Positions 1 through 6,537 of a stretch of 8,918 nucleotides of DNA are shown here, one piece after another; the stretch's first letter is position 1; every line of letters starts with the position of its first letter. A program made the position numbers and the translations under genes. The notes under the pieces are model-generated. The model saw only the letters and a list, made by a program, of their open reading frames with translations, ran no database searches and was not told the DNA's origin. Source of the DNA: JALORV01 sp035255845 (GTDB taxonomy: Bacteria; Pseudomonadota; Gammaproteobacteria; Burkholderiales; Burkholderiaceae_F); NCBI GenBank assembly GCA_035255845.1, contig DATEZE010000310.1:1-8918 (forward strand), given 5' to 3'.

Positions 1-1301
1 TCACCGGCACGCCGCTGCAATACGTTGCCAACAGCCAGGTTCCGGTCATCGAGCTGAATCCCGGCGCGTTTTATGCGGTGACAGGCGGTGTCTGGTTCAC
101 GTCAACCACGCTTACGGGTCCGTGGCTCGTTGCTACGACAGTGCCAGGCGTCATGTACACGATCCCCGTTGCGTCGCCGCTGCACTATGTGACCTACGTG
201 CGGGTGTACGGATATACCGACAGCGTGGTGTATGCCGGCTACACACCCGGCTACCTCGGCACCGTCGTCGACACGGGCGGCACAGTTGTCTACGGCACCG
301 GCTACGCGTACTCACCGTGGATCGGCAGCGTCTGGTACGGGGCGCCACTGACCTACGGTATCGCCGCGATGCCCGTGTACAACCCATATGTCGGCTTCAC
401 TTTCGGTTTCGCGCTCGGCATGACAGCCGCGTACTGGGCCGAGCCTTATTGGGGCGGCGCGTACTACCACGCGGGCTACTACGGCTATCCGTGCTGCGGG
501 TCGGCGAGCGCGAACGTCTATCGCAGTTGGCCCGGTGGCGTCTCTTCGGGCACTCGCACGTATTGGGCCGACAACGGCGGCGCGTTCGGGACCAACGCGG
601 CCGGATCGTATGCGACCAACCGCGGCACGACCGGCAACTACAACGCGCAGCGCAGCTGGAATCCGTACACCGGACAGGGCTCGCAGGGTTACACGCGGAC
701 GTTCGACACCGCGACCGGGACAACCGGCTCGGCGACGCGCGGCGAGACCGTCAGCGGCGGCCAGCGCGACTATGCGTCCAACGTCAACGCCACGACGGCC
801 GCCGGCAGTTCGGTCGATCGCAGCGTCACTGCGACCGCAGGACCGCAGGGGGTCGGCCGCGATGCGACGACGACCACCTACAACGCGCAAACGGGGCAGA
901 CTAAGACCTGGAACAGCGGCGTGCCACAGAACAACCACTATGCCGGCGCCGACGGCAACGTCTATCGCAGCGACGGCAGTGGCGGCTTGCAGCAGCACTC
1001 GACCACTGGCTGGAACGGCGTCTCGAGTTCGCAGTGGGCCAGCCAGGAACAGCAGGCACGCAATAACGCCGCTGATCGCACCAGCAGCTGGGGCAGCGGC
1101 GGCTGGGATCGCAACGGCGCGGGCGCAGACAGCTCGGGCAGCCGCTGGGGCGGTGGTGACAGCTGGGGCAACCGTTCCGGAGACGGAGCGGGCGGCTTTG
1201 GCGGGGGCAGCGGCAGTTGGGGCGATCGCTTCAGCGGCGGAAGCTTCGGCGACCGCTTCGGTGGCGGTGGCGGATTCCGCGGCGGCGGCTTCCGGCGCTA
1301 G
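1..1301 (+). CDS. Tyr/Gly-rich probably exported protein, 5'-truncated by window edge
   Basis: The reading frame is open from base 3 to the TAG at 1299-1301 (432 visible residues). It runs into the window from upstream, so the GTG at 78 is not the real start. The first ~160 visible residues are rich in Tyr, Val, Gly and Trp with repeated short beta-prone stretches (YVTYVRVYGYT, VVYAGYTPGYLGTVV, VVYGTGYAY), then an aromatic segment with a Cys-Cys pair (YYGYPCCGSAS). The middle is Thr/Asn/Gly/Ser-rich and contains NVYRS twice. The tail is Gly/Arg/Trp-rich. I recall similar proteins labelled 'carbohydrate-binding family V/XII' in proteobacterial genomes, but I see no catalytic motif and assign no function. 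An exported or surface location is inferred from composition; any signal peptide would lie outside the window. It converges on RR1 with a 51-bp gap in which I see no clear terminator. Confidence 0.8.
   Translation, partial: TGTPLQYVANSQVPVIELNPGAFYAVTGGVWFTSTTLTGPWLVATTVPGVMYTIPVASPLHYVTYVRVYGYTDSVVYAGYTPGYLGTVVDTGGTVVYGTGYAYSPWIGSVWYGAPLTYGIAAMPVYNPYVGFTFGFALGMTAAYWAEPYWGGAYYHAGYYGYPCCGSASANVYRSWPGGVSSGTRTYWADNGGAFGTNAAGSYATNRGTTGNYNAQRSWNPYTGQGSQGYTRTFDTATGTTGSATRGETVSGGQRDYASNVNATTAAGSSVDRSVTATAGPQGVGRDATTTTYNAQTGQTKTWNSGVPQNNHYAGADGNVYRSDGSGGLQQHSTTGWNGVSSSQWASQEQQARNNAADRTSSWGSGGWDRNGAGADSSGSRWGGGDSWGNRSGDGAGGFGGGSGSWGDRFSGGSFGDRFGGGGGFRGGGFRR
1083..1298 (+). repeat. Gly/Ser/Trp/Arg low-complexity tail encoding imperfect repeats
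   Basis: The last 72 codons of the upstream CDS encode an irregular series of glycine-rich units. The clearest is a near-duplicate pair SWGDRFSGG / SFGDRFGGG, followed by GGGGFRGGGFRR. At DNA level this gives imperfect GGCGGC-type repeats. The segment is probably disordered; the Arg-Gly ending resembles RGG-type tails, which can bind nucleic acid or acidic polymers, but no function is shown. Confidence 0.6.
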
Positions 1302-1352
1302 CTTTCCATTCTGTGCGCGGCGTCGGTACGGAGCGGCCTGTCACGGCAGCGA

Positions 1353-2093
1353 TCAGGGCCGCGCCGCAAGCGAGCGAGCCGGGAGCTGCAATCGCGCGCG
1401 CGCGTCGACATCTGCGCGCTCCAGGCACAACACTAGGCGGTAACCCGACCGGGAGACGGCCTGAATGCGGATCTCGTCGATACCCTGTCGCTGAAGGCGG
1501 GCCCGGATCCGGCTGATTGCCGTATTCAGGGCACGTGACAGCGACTCAGGGCGGCCCAGCGCTTGAAGGAGCTCGTCACGCGATACCGGTCGGCCACGCG
1601 CTGCCGCGAGCACGCTGACGATCGTGAGCTCGCTGCCACAGAGTTCTACCGGCCGCTCGCGCCATGTCACGCGGCGCCGCGCGGGATCGACCTTCAGTGG
1701 TCCGTAGTCCGCAGCGAGCAGCGATGGCACTGCGCGCTCGCCGGCAAGGCGCCGCAGGCGGCGGAAGTGCGCGAGCAGCAATCGCGGCGATAGCGGCTGT
1801 GCGGCCACTGCATCGGCCCCGGCCTCGAGCGCAACAATCTGGTCGACGTCGTCGACGAAACGGCGTGTGAGCAGCAATGGCGCGTCGGTGACTTGCCGCA
1901 GGAGTCCTACGACCTCGGCGGGCGCCAGCCGCACCTGGTCAAGGTCCACCGTCACGACCTCATAGCGGCAGCGCCCGGCCTGGGCGACCGCCGACGCAAT
2001 GTCAGCGACCACGTCGACGCGGCAGCCTTCGCGTTCGAGCACTTCTCGCCCGCCGCAGATGCGGTCGGGCTCGGCAAGCATCAGGATCCTCAT
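1353..2093 (-). CDS. OmpR-type winged-helix response regulator with altered receiver (RR1)
   Basis: 246 residues, the usual size for the OmpR/PhoB family. The receiver domain covers about residues 1-115: acidic pocket E8/D10, candidate phospho-acceptor D50 in VVTVDLD, and T76 in PLLLT. The normally invariant lysine of the K-P motif is glutamine (Q99, in AAQP). The winged-helix DNA-binding domain covers about 130-221, with the helix ALNTAISRIRARL and the wing VSRSGYRL. The start is well supported: ATG at 2093 is preceded, in gene orientation, by AGGAG six bases upstream. It is the last of three minus-strand regulator genes, 135 bp beyond marR, and has its own candidate MarR operator at 2198-2213, so it may be transcribed separately. 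No partner kinase lies in the window. Loss of the lysine suggests weakened or absent phosphorylation control (inference). Target genes are unknown; the neighbouring receptor gene is a candidate. Confidence 0.88.
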   Translation of the reverse strand: MRILMLAEPDRICGGREVLEREGCRVDVVADIASAVAQAGRCRYEVVTVDLDQVRLAPAEVVGLLRQVTDAPLLLTRRFVDDVDQIVALEAGADAVAAQPLSPRLLLAHFRRLRRLAGERAVPSLLAADYGPLKVDPARRRVTWRERPVELCGSELTIVSVLAAARGRPVSRDELLQALGRPESLSRALNTAISRIRARLQRQGIDEIRIQAVSRSGYRLVLCLERADVDARARLQLPARSLAARP

Positions 2094-2228
2094 GCGTTAC
2101 TCCTGCAAGATCCCAGCCCGCCCTGCACCCCGGAGATACCCTGCGCCGGCGCTCTGATGGCGCCGTGTCGCTTACCGCTTAGTTTATTCGCATAATCAAC
2201 TGTAGATGCAGTTATCTGGCAAAAAACA
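2094..2228 (-). promoter_or_regulatory. Leader/control region of RR1
   Basis: This 135-bp gap lies between the marR stop and the RR1 start. It holds the RR1 ribosome binding site (AGGAG in gene orientation), a perfect 6-bp inverted repeat with a 7-base loop (CGGCGC at 2147-2152, GCGCCG at 2160-2165), and an AT-richer stretch at 2181-2216 containing the candidate operator. The hairpin has no U-tract on either side, so it is not an intrinsic terminator. It may be a leader structure or simply chance in G+C-rich DNA. I could not assign -35/-10 boxes with confidence. Confidence 0.45.
2198..2213. promoter_or_regulatory. Candidate MarR operator 1 (upstream of RR1)
   Basis: AACTGTA-GA-TGCAGTT: two 7-bp half-sites around a 2-bp centre, with six of seven positions complementary. 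It lies about 105 bp upstream of the RR1 start, in the AT-rich part of the gap. It is the most symmetrical of three related sites in the window (others at 2691 and 3550). Size and symmetry fit MarR-family dimers; assignment to the local MarR protein is inference. Confidence 0.6.
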
Positions 2229-2681
2229 TCAGTGGCGTGCCGGGCGCGACAGCGCCAGCAGCACCCGGTTCATTTCGCGCGCCTCGCGCCCGGCGCTGCG
2301 TTCGACCTTTTTCTGTGCGGCCTCCCACAGCGGCATCGCCTTTGCAAAGGCGCGGCGACCACGAACCGACGCGTGGATCTCGCGCTCGCGCCGATCTGCG
2401 CCCTCCGTCGCCTCGATCAGCTGATCGCGCTGCAGCAGGCGCAGGTTGCGCGTCAGCGTCGTCGCGTCCATAGCGATCGCCCGCGCAAGCGACTTCACCG
2501 TGCTGCCCGGCAGGGCAACGACGGCCCAGAGAACTGCAAGCTGGGTCGCGCGCAGGCCGGATGGCTGCAGCGCCTCGTCGTATATCGACGTCAGGGCCCG
2601 AGCTGCCATGCGGGCGTTGCCGCAAAGGCACTCGAATCCCCGGCCGCCGTGGGTGGCAATGGCCTTCATCATTGGGATCAC
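2229..2681 (-). CDS. MarR-family transcriptional repressor
   Basis: 150 residues from the GTG at 2681; ATG codons at 2672 and 2669 are alternative starts and no clear Shine-Dalgarno sequence decides between them. The fold order is standard for MarR: an N-terminal dimerisation helix (about 16-38), a winged helix with recognition helix near residues 72-83 (MDATTLTRNLRLL), the wing with the typical D-R-R-x-R signature (ADRREREI, 95-102), and a C-terminal dimerisation helix. C18 and C20 (ECLC) sit at the start of the first helix. C20 lines up by eye with the reactive cysteine of OhrR (shared LC....A..R..T..Y spacing), so thiol sensing is possible but unproven. MarR proteins usually bind a short palindrome and release it when a small aromatic ligand or oxidant is sensed. 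Three related palindromes lie in the surrounding control regions, one directly in front of this gene, which suggests autorepression. It follows RR2 by 35 bp. Confidence 0.9.
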   Translation of the reverse strand: MIPMMKAIATHGGRGFECLCGNARMAARALTSIYDEALQPSGLRATQLAVLWAVVALPGSTVKSLARAIAMDATTLTRNLRLLQRDQLIEATEGADRREREIHASVRGRRAFAKAMPLWEAAQKKVERSAGREAREMNRVLLALSRPARH

Positions 2682-2690
2682 GACCGTGAA

Positions 2691-2706
2691 AGCTGTACAT
2701 GCAGCG
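2691..2706. promoter_or_regulatory. Candidate MarR operator 2 (in front of marR)
   Basis: AGCTGTA-CA-TGCAGCG: five of seven outer positions are complementary, with inner arms GCTG and CAGC perfect. It lies in the 35-bp gap between the RR2 stop and the marR start, ten bases from either. Bound protein would block transcription entering marR or initiating just before it. The same CTGTA..TGCAG core as operator 1 supports recognition by the same protein; autoregulation is inference. Confidence 0.55.
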
Positions 2707-2716
2707 ATCGTATCCC

Positions 2717-3442
2717 CTAGCCGCGCCTGCGTAAAGCCTCGCCGCCCGAAGCAACCGGAGGCAGCATGCGCATGCGCAGGCAGTAGCCGCGACCGCGGAC
2801 CGGCTCGACGCGTACGTGCTGCGCGCCCACCGCGGCCAGCTTCTGGCGCAGTCGCGCCACGGTGACGTCGACGGCCGACGCGCTCACCGGCCCTCCGGCG
2901 GCCGCGAAGGCGCTGCGCTCGACCACGCGACCGGTGTGGCGCAGCAGCACGGCAAGGACGTCGGCCTCGCGCGGCGACAGCATCAGCTCGCGCTGCTGGA
3001 AAACGAGCACCCGCCGCGTACGGTCGAGCGCGAGTCCAAAGGCATGCAGCGGACCAAGCGACGCATCGGCCGCATTCGTCCAGCGTCGTAGCAGCACGCG
3101 CGCCCGCGCGAGCGCGAGGCGCGGATCGATGGTGTGCTGCCAGACGTCATCGAAGCCGGCCTCGAGCGCGATGATGTCCTCGGCGACGTCCCGCTGTGCG
3201 TCGGCCAGGAGCACATAAGGCCCTTGCCACAGCGGAACCAGGGCTCGCAGCAGCGTCAGTGCGCGCGCCTCTGGTAGGTCGTCGGCGACCAGCACGATCT
3301 GCGGCGATTCGGCTTTCAGCAGGGCGAGGGCCGAGCTGAGCGAGCGCGCCTGCTTCAGTTCGAAGCGCTGGCCGAGTTCGCGCGCCGGACCGAATCCGCT
3401 CGACGAAAGCATCACAACGGTGTCCTGCGCTCGTGCGCTCAT
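2717..3442 (-). CDS. OmpR-type winged-helix regulator with degenerate receiver (RR2)
   Basis: 241 residues from the ATG at 3442, preceded in gene orientation by GGAAG nine bases upstream. The frame can be extended to a TTG at 3508, but that adds 22 residues unlike a receiver. Residues 1-121 keep the length and hydrophobic rhythm of a receiver but have lost its active site. The acidic pair is replaced by serines (VVMLSSSG, 9-16), the phospho-acceptor position by A53 (PQIVLVADD), the Thr/Ser by A80 (VLLAD), and the lysine by H103. The winged helix covers about 130-224 and looks intact, with LSPREADVL, the recognition helix VDVTVARLRQKL (191-202) and the wing VRGRGYCL (215-222). It is therefore an atypical, probably phosphorylation-independent DNA-binding protein. 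It is transcribed divergently from the TonB-dependent receptor gene, across 184 bp, and heads the marR/RR1 gene row. Confidence 0.88.
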   Translation of the reverse strand: MSARAQDTVVMLSSSGFGPARELGQRFELKQARSLSSALALLKAESPQIVLVADDLPEARALTLLRALVPLWQGPYVLLADAQRDVAEDIIALEAGFDDVWQHTIDPRLALARARVLLRRWTNAADASLGPLHAFGLALDRTRRVLVFQQRELMLSPREADVLAVLLRHTGRVVERSAFAAAGGPVSASAVDVTVARLRQKLAAVGAQHVRVEPVRGRGYCLRMRMLPPVASGGEALRRRG

Positions 3443-3626
3443 TCGTGCAGTCTTCCACCGCCCGTGGATGTTTAAAAGCGCTTCGCACCAGATTTGGCAC
3501 CGATGCAACAGCGCTGCAATCTTTGTGACAAACGCGCACCGCTACAAGTAGCTGTAGATACAACGAATGCTAAACATCCGTCGCGCCTGGACGATGGCGC
3601 AGAGCCTGACTCAACCGGGAGACGAA
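3443..3626. promoter_or_regulatory. Divergent control region between RR2 and the TonB-dependent receptor
   Basis: This 184-bp gap must hold promoters for RR2 (leftward) and the receptor (rightward). Visible elements, left to right: two direct repeats TGCAA at 3504-3508 and 3515-3519, spaced 11 bp, one helical turn, as OmpR-family dimers often need; a perfect inverted repeat TTTGT-G-ACAAA at 3522-3532, which could also serve as a -35-like TTGTGA/TTGTCA on either strand; and candidate MarR operator 3 at 3550-3565. The receptor ribosome binding site GGGAGA is at 3617-3622. I cannot place -10 boxes confidently. Confidence 0.55.
3550..3565. promoter_or_regulatory. Candidate MarR operator 3 (upstream of the TonB-dependent receptor)
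   Basis: AGCTGTA-GA-TACAACG: the inner arms TGTA and TACA are perfectly complementary, five of seven positions overall. It shares CTGTA, the GA centre and the CA of the right arm with operator 1. It lies 62 bp upstream of the chosen receptor start and 108 bp from the RR2 start, so it could control either or both. It ends one base before an in-frame ATG at 3567 that has no ribosome binding site, which argues against that ATG being used. Confidence 0.55.
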
Positions 3627-6422
3627 ATGAGCATTCGACACACGCGCATTGCCGCCGCGGTGATCGCAGCGATCGGTGCCTGTGGCGCGACCGGCGCCGG
3701 CGCGCAGCAGCCCGCCGCGCCGGCGGCCGCACAGCCGCAGCAACTGGACCGCGTCGAGATCACGGGATCGAGCATCAAGCGGATCTCAGGCGAGACAGCG
3801 TTGCCGGTTCAGGTACTGACCGCGGAGGACATCGCCCGCACTGGCGTGACCTCTACCGAGCAACTGCTGCGCTCGATCAGCGCGGTGGATGCCGCAGGGA
3901 TCACCGTATCGGCGAACAACGCGGGGCTGAATACCGGCGGGCTCTCGACCGCGTCGCTGCGCGGCCTCGGATCGCGGCGCACGCTGGTATTGATCAATGG
4001 ACGGCGCATTGCTCCTTACGGCAGCGTTGGCGACTCGGCATCGGTCGACGTCAACAACATTCCAATCGCGGCGATCGAGCGCGTCGAGGTGCTGAAGGAG
4101 GGTGCATCTGCGGTGTACGGGTCGGACGCGATCGCCGGCGTGATCAACTTCATCCTGCGGCGCGAGTACACGGGCGCGGGCGTCAGCGCCGAATATGGAC
4201 AGACGGCATCGGGCGGCGGCAGCGTGACGACAGTGACCGGCACCTACGGCTACGGCAATCTCGAGAAGGATAAATTCAACGTCAGTGTTCTCGCGACCTA
4301 CCAGAAGACCGCGGCGATTTACGGCGCCGACCGCGACTACGCAAGATCGGGCATCAACGTGTCACCCGACTCGGCGTCGGACGTGAACAACGACACAACG
4401 TCTGGCAACACGTGGCCGGCGAACATCGCGGACCAGACCGGCGCGACGATCGGCAATCCACGCCAGGGCAACTGCGGGCCGATCAGCGTCACCAGCCCGT
4501 TTTTCAGTCCGAACGTGTGCCGCTACGACCCGTCGCCCTACGTGACCCTGCTACCTGAAGCGGAAAACTGGACCGTGATGGCGGCCGGCCGCTATGTGTT
4601 CTCGCCGGCGATCGAGCTATACGCGGAAGCGTCGTACACACATCGCGACATCTTCACGCAGATCCAGCCCGTTCCGCTTTCGGACCAGTTCACGCTGCCG
4701 CCGAGCAACCCGCTGTTCAACGTCTCGCCCTATAACGGCCTGAACACCTTTCTGCTGCAGCCCACCAGTCCGTACTATCCAGCGGGCTACATCGCGTCGC
4801 AAGGCGGTGATCCAACTCAGGCGGTGCTGGCGCGCTATCGCGCGCAGGAAAGCGGCTTACGGCAGACGCGCGACATTGCCGAGACCCCGCGCTTTGTGAT
4901 CGGCGTGAACGGGACGGTGTCGGGCTGGGACTACAACGCGTCGTATCTGTACACGAGCAGCAAGCTGACCGAAAGCGTTGAAGGCGGATTTCCGCAATTG
5001 ACGAAGATCCTGCCTCTGCTAAATACCGGCTTCGTGAACCCGTTCGGGCCGAGCACGCCCGACATCCAGGCGGCGATCCTCGCGTCGAACTTCTCCGGCG
5101 ACACCTACGTCAACAAGGCCACGCTGCAGAGCCTGCAAGCGACTGCCAGCAGAGAACTGGTGATGCTTCCGGCGGGTCCGCTGGCGTTCGCGCTCGGTGG
5201 CGAGTTCCGGATCGAGGGATACAACGCGCAGCCGTCGGAGTTGCTGATCCAAGGTGACGTGGCCGGCTATGGCGGCAACCAGGCAGCCGTTGACGTGACC
5301 CGCAACGTTTATTCGATCTACGGCGAAATCAACGTTCCGGTGATCAAGAATCTGGAATTCGGCGGGGCGCTGCGCTACGACAACTACGAGGGCACCGGCG
5401 GCAAGACCACCGGCCGTGTCACCGGTCGCTGGAATCCCACGAGCGGTGTGCTGGTGCGTGGCTCCGCCGGCACCGGATTCCGCGCGCCTGCGCTTTCGGA
5501 TCTTTACGGGCCGCAAACGCAGAGTGTCTCGACCAACGGTGTCAGCGATCCATTGCGGTGTCCGACAACCAACAGCTCGATCGACTGCGCCACGCAGTTT
5601 CCGACGACGATCGGCGGCAATCCGACTCTGGAGCCTGAAACTTCGAAGAACTACACGCTGGGCTTCATCCTCGAGCCGATCAACACGCTGTCCGTCGGTG
5701 TCGATGCCTGGTGGATCGACATCAAGAACGGGATTCTCGTTGGCGGCGTCGCGGTGCCTACGATCCTTGCCGACCTAGATCGCTGGGGTTCGCTCGTGGC
5801 GCGCGGACCCGTACAGCCGGCCTTTCCGACCCTGCCGGGGCCGATCACTAACATCCAGCAACTCAACATCAATCAGGGCACCATCAACGTCCAGGGTTAC
5901 GACCTCAATTTCAACTGGCGCGCCCTCCAAAACGAGTACGGGCTGTGGACCGTCGGACTCAACGGCACCTACTACGCCAAGTACGACATTGCACTGCCGG
6001 ACGGGACGACAGAGCACGCGGTCGGCACTTGGAACGCGAACATCCCCGGACCGGTGCCGCGCTGGAAACAATATCTGTCGTTCACCTGGCAACTCGGACC
6101 GTGGAGCGCGACGCTGGCGCAGCGTTACCAGTCCGGCTACACCGACGTTCCCGGCAACGCGAGTGACTTCGCCAACGGTGTCACGGACGTTCCGCCCGAC
6201 CCGCACGAGGTCGGCTCGTACCAGACATGGGATCTGCAGGCGAGTTGGGCCGGCTACAAGGGCCTGGTGCTGACGCTTGGCGTGCGAAATCTCTTCGACC
6301 GCAGTCCACCGTACAGCAACGTCGGTGCAGCAGGCAGCCAGTTCCAGGCCGGTTACGACATTTCGTATGTCGACGTTCATGACCGTTTCATCTATGGCCG
6401 CGTCGCCTATAACTTCAAGTAA
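3627..6422 (+). CDS. TonB-dependent outer-membrane receptor, substrate unknown
   Basis: 931 residues from the ATG at 3627, chosen because GGGAGA lies four bases upstream and the protein then opens with a classical signal peptide (basic MSIRHTR, hydrophobic core, cleavage expected after AGA at residue 26). An in-frame ATG at 3567 would bury the signal behind 20 residues. A TonB-box-like RVEITGSSI lies at 42-50. The plug domain covers about 55-178, with LRGLGSRRTLVLINGRRI (111-128) and IERVEVLKEGASAVYGSDA (150-168). The remainder is the 22-strand barrel, ending in the outer-membrane C-terminal pattern VAYNFK. Cysteines occur in two close pairs (283/298 and 645/654), probably disulfides in external loops. 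Such receptors import scarce ligands using energy from TonB-ExbBD; size and plug type fit those for carbohydrates, peptides or aromatic compounds as well as siderophores, so I assign no substrate. Divergence from RR2/marR and the upstream operator suggest control by those regulators. A terminator follows. Confidence 0.93.
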   Translation: MSIRHTRIAAAVIAAIGACGATGAGAQQPAAPAAAQPQQLDRVEITGSSIKRISGETALPVQVLTAEDIARTGVTSTEQLLRSISAVDAAGITVSANNAGLNTGGLSTASLRGLGSRRTLVLINGRRIAPYGSVGDSASVDVNNIPIAAIERVEVLKEGASAVYGSDAIAGVINFILRREYTGAGVSAEYGQTASGGGSVTTVTGTYGYGNLEKDKFNVSVLATYQKTAAIYGADRDYARSGINVSPDSASDVNNDTTSGNTWPANIADQTGATIGNPRQGNCGPISVTSPFFSPNVCRYDPSPYVTLLPEAENWTVMAAGRYVFSPAIELYAEASYTHRDIFTQIQPVPLSDQFTLPPSNPLFNVSPYNGLNTFLLQPTSPYYPAGYIASQGGDPTQAVLARYRAQESGLRQTRDIAETPRFVIGVNGTVSGWDYNASYLYTSSKLTESVEGGFPQLTKILPLLNTGFVNPFGPSTPDIQAAILASNFSGDTYVNKATLQSLQATASRELVMLPAGPLAFALGGEFRIEGYNAQPSELLIQGDVAGYGGNQAAVDVTRNVYSIYGEINVPVIKNLEFGGALRYDNYEGTGGKTTGRVTGRWNPTSGVLVRGSAGTGFRAPALSDLYGPQTQSVSTNGVSDPLRCPTTNSSIDCATQFPTTIGGNPTLEPETSKNYTLGFILEPINTLSVGVDAWWIDIKNGILVGGVAVPTILADLDRWGSLVARGPVQPAFPTLPGPITNIQQLNINQGTINVQGYDLNFNWRALQNEYGLWTVGLNGTYYAKYDIALPDGTTEHAVGTWNANIPGPVPRWKQYLSFTWQLGPWSATLAQRYQSGYTDVPGNASDFANGVTDVPPDPHEVGSYQTWDLQASWAGYKGLVLTLGVRNLFDRSPPYSNVGAAGSQFQAGYDISYVDVHDRFIYGRVAYNFK

Positions 6423-6438
6423 TCCCTCGCTGTCCGGC

Positions 6439-6464
6439 AAGGCCCGTCGTCACGCCGGGCTTTT
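6439..6464 (+). terminator. Intrinsic terminator after the TonB-dependent receptor
   Basis: Stem GCCCG (6442-6446) with CGGGC (6456-6460), 9-base loop, followed by TTTTG. The AAG before the left arm can partly pair with the T-run, through one bulged G. It begins 17 bases after the receptor stop. The stem is short, so efficiency is uncertain. Confidence 0.6.
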
Positions 6465-6500
6465 GTCAAACGGGCATTTCGATTGCTTTCCTTCTTGGGC

Positions 6501-6516
6501 CCGGCAATCCTGCCGG
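6501..6516 (+). promoter_or_regulatory. Perfect hairpin just upstream of the small-protein ribosome binding site
   Basis: CCGGCA-ATCC-TGCCGG: a perfect 6-bp stem with a 4-base loop, extendable by two G-C pairs past one bulge. It ends nine bases before the AGGAGGA of the 62-codon gene. No U-tract follows, so it is not an intrinsic terminator. It may be a leader structure affecting mRNA stability or translation, or a protein-binding site; function is unknown. Confidence 0.4.
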
Positions 6517-6537
6517 CCGTATTGCAGGAGGAATTGA

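Noticed and set aside
312..998. 228-codon minus-strand frame and overlapping plus-strand frames (122-904, 535-1443)
   Set aside because: They are Arg/Ala-rich shadows of the Tyr/Gly-rich CDS, lack credible ribosome binding sites and show no recognisable domain.
2147..2165. Inverted repeat CGGCGC/GCGCCG as a terminator of marR
   Set aside because: No T-run follows in the direction of transcription, and such repeats are frequent by chance in DNA this G+C-rich. Kept only as a note in the RR1 leader.
2212..2754. 180-codon minus-strand frame overlapping marR
   Set aside because: It overlaps marR out of frame; the marR frame encodes an intact winged helix with D-R-R wing signature, while this frame is Arg/Ala/Gly-rich with no fold signature.
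3567..3626. Upstream in-frame ATG for the first TonB-dependent receptor
   Set aside because: No ribosome binding site precedes it, the extra 20 residues would bury the signal peptide, and it directly abuts the candidate operator. The ATG at 3627 has GGGAGA and a proper signal sequence behind it.
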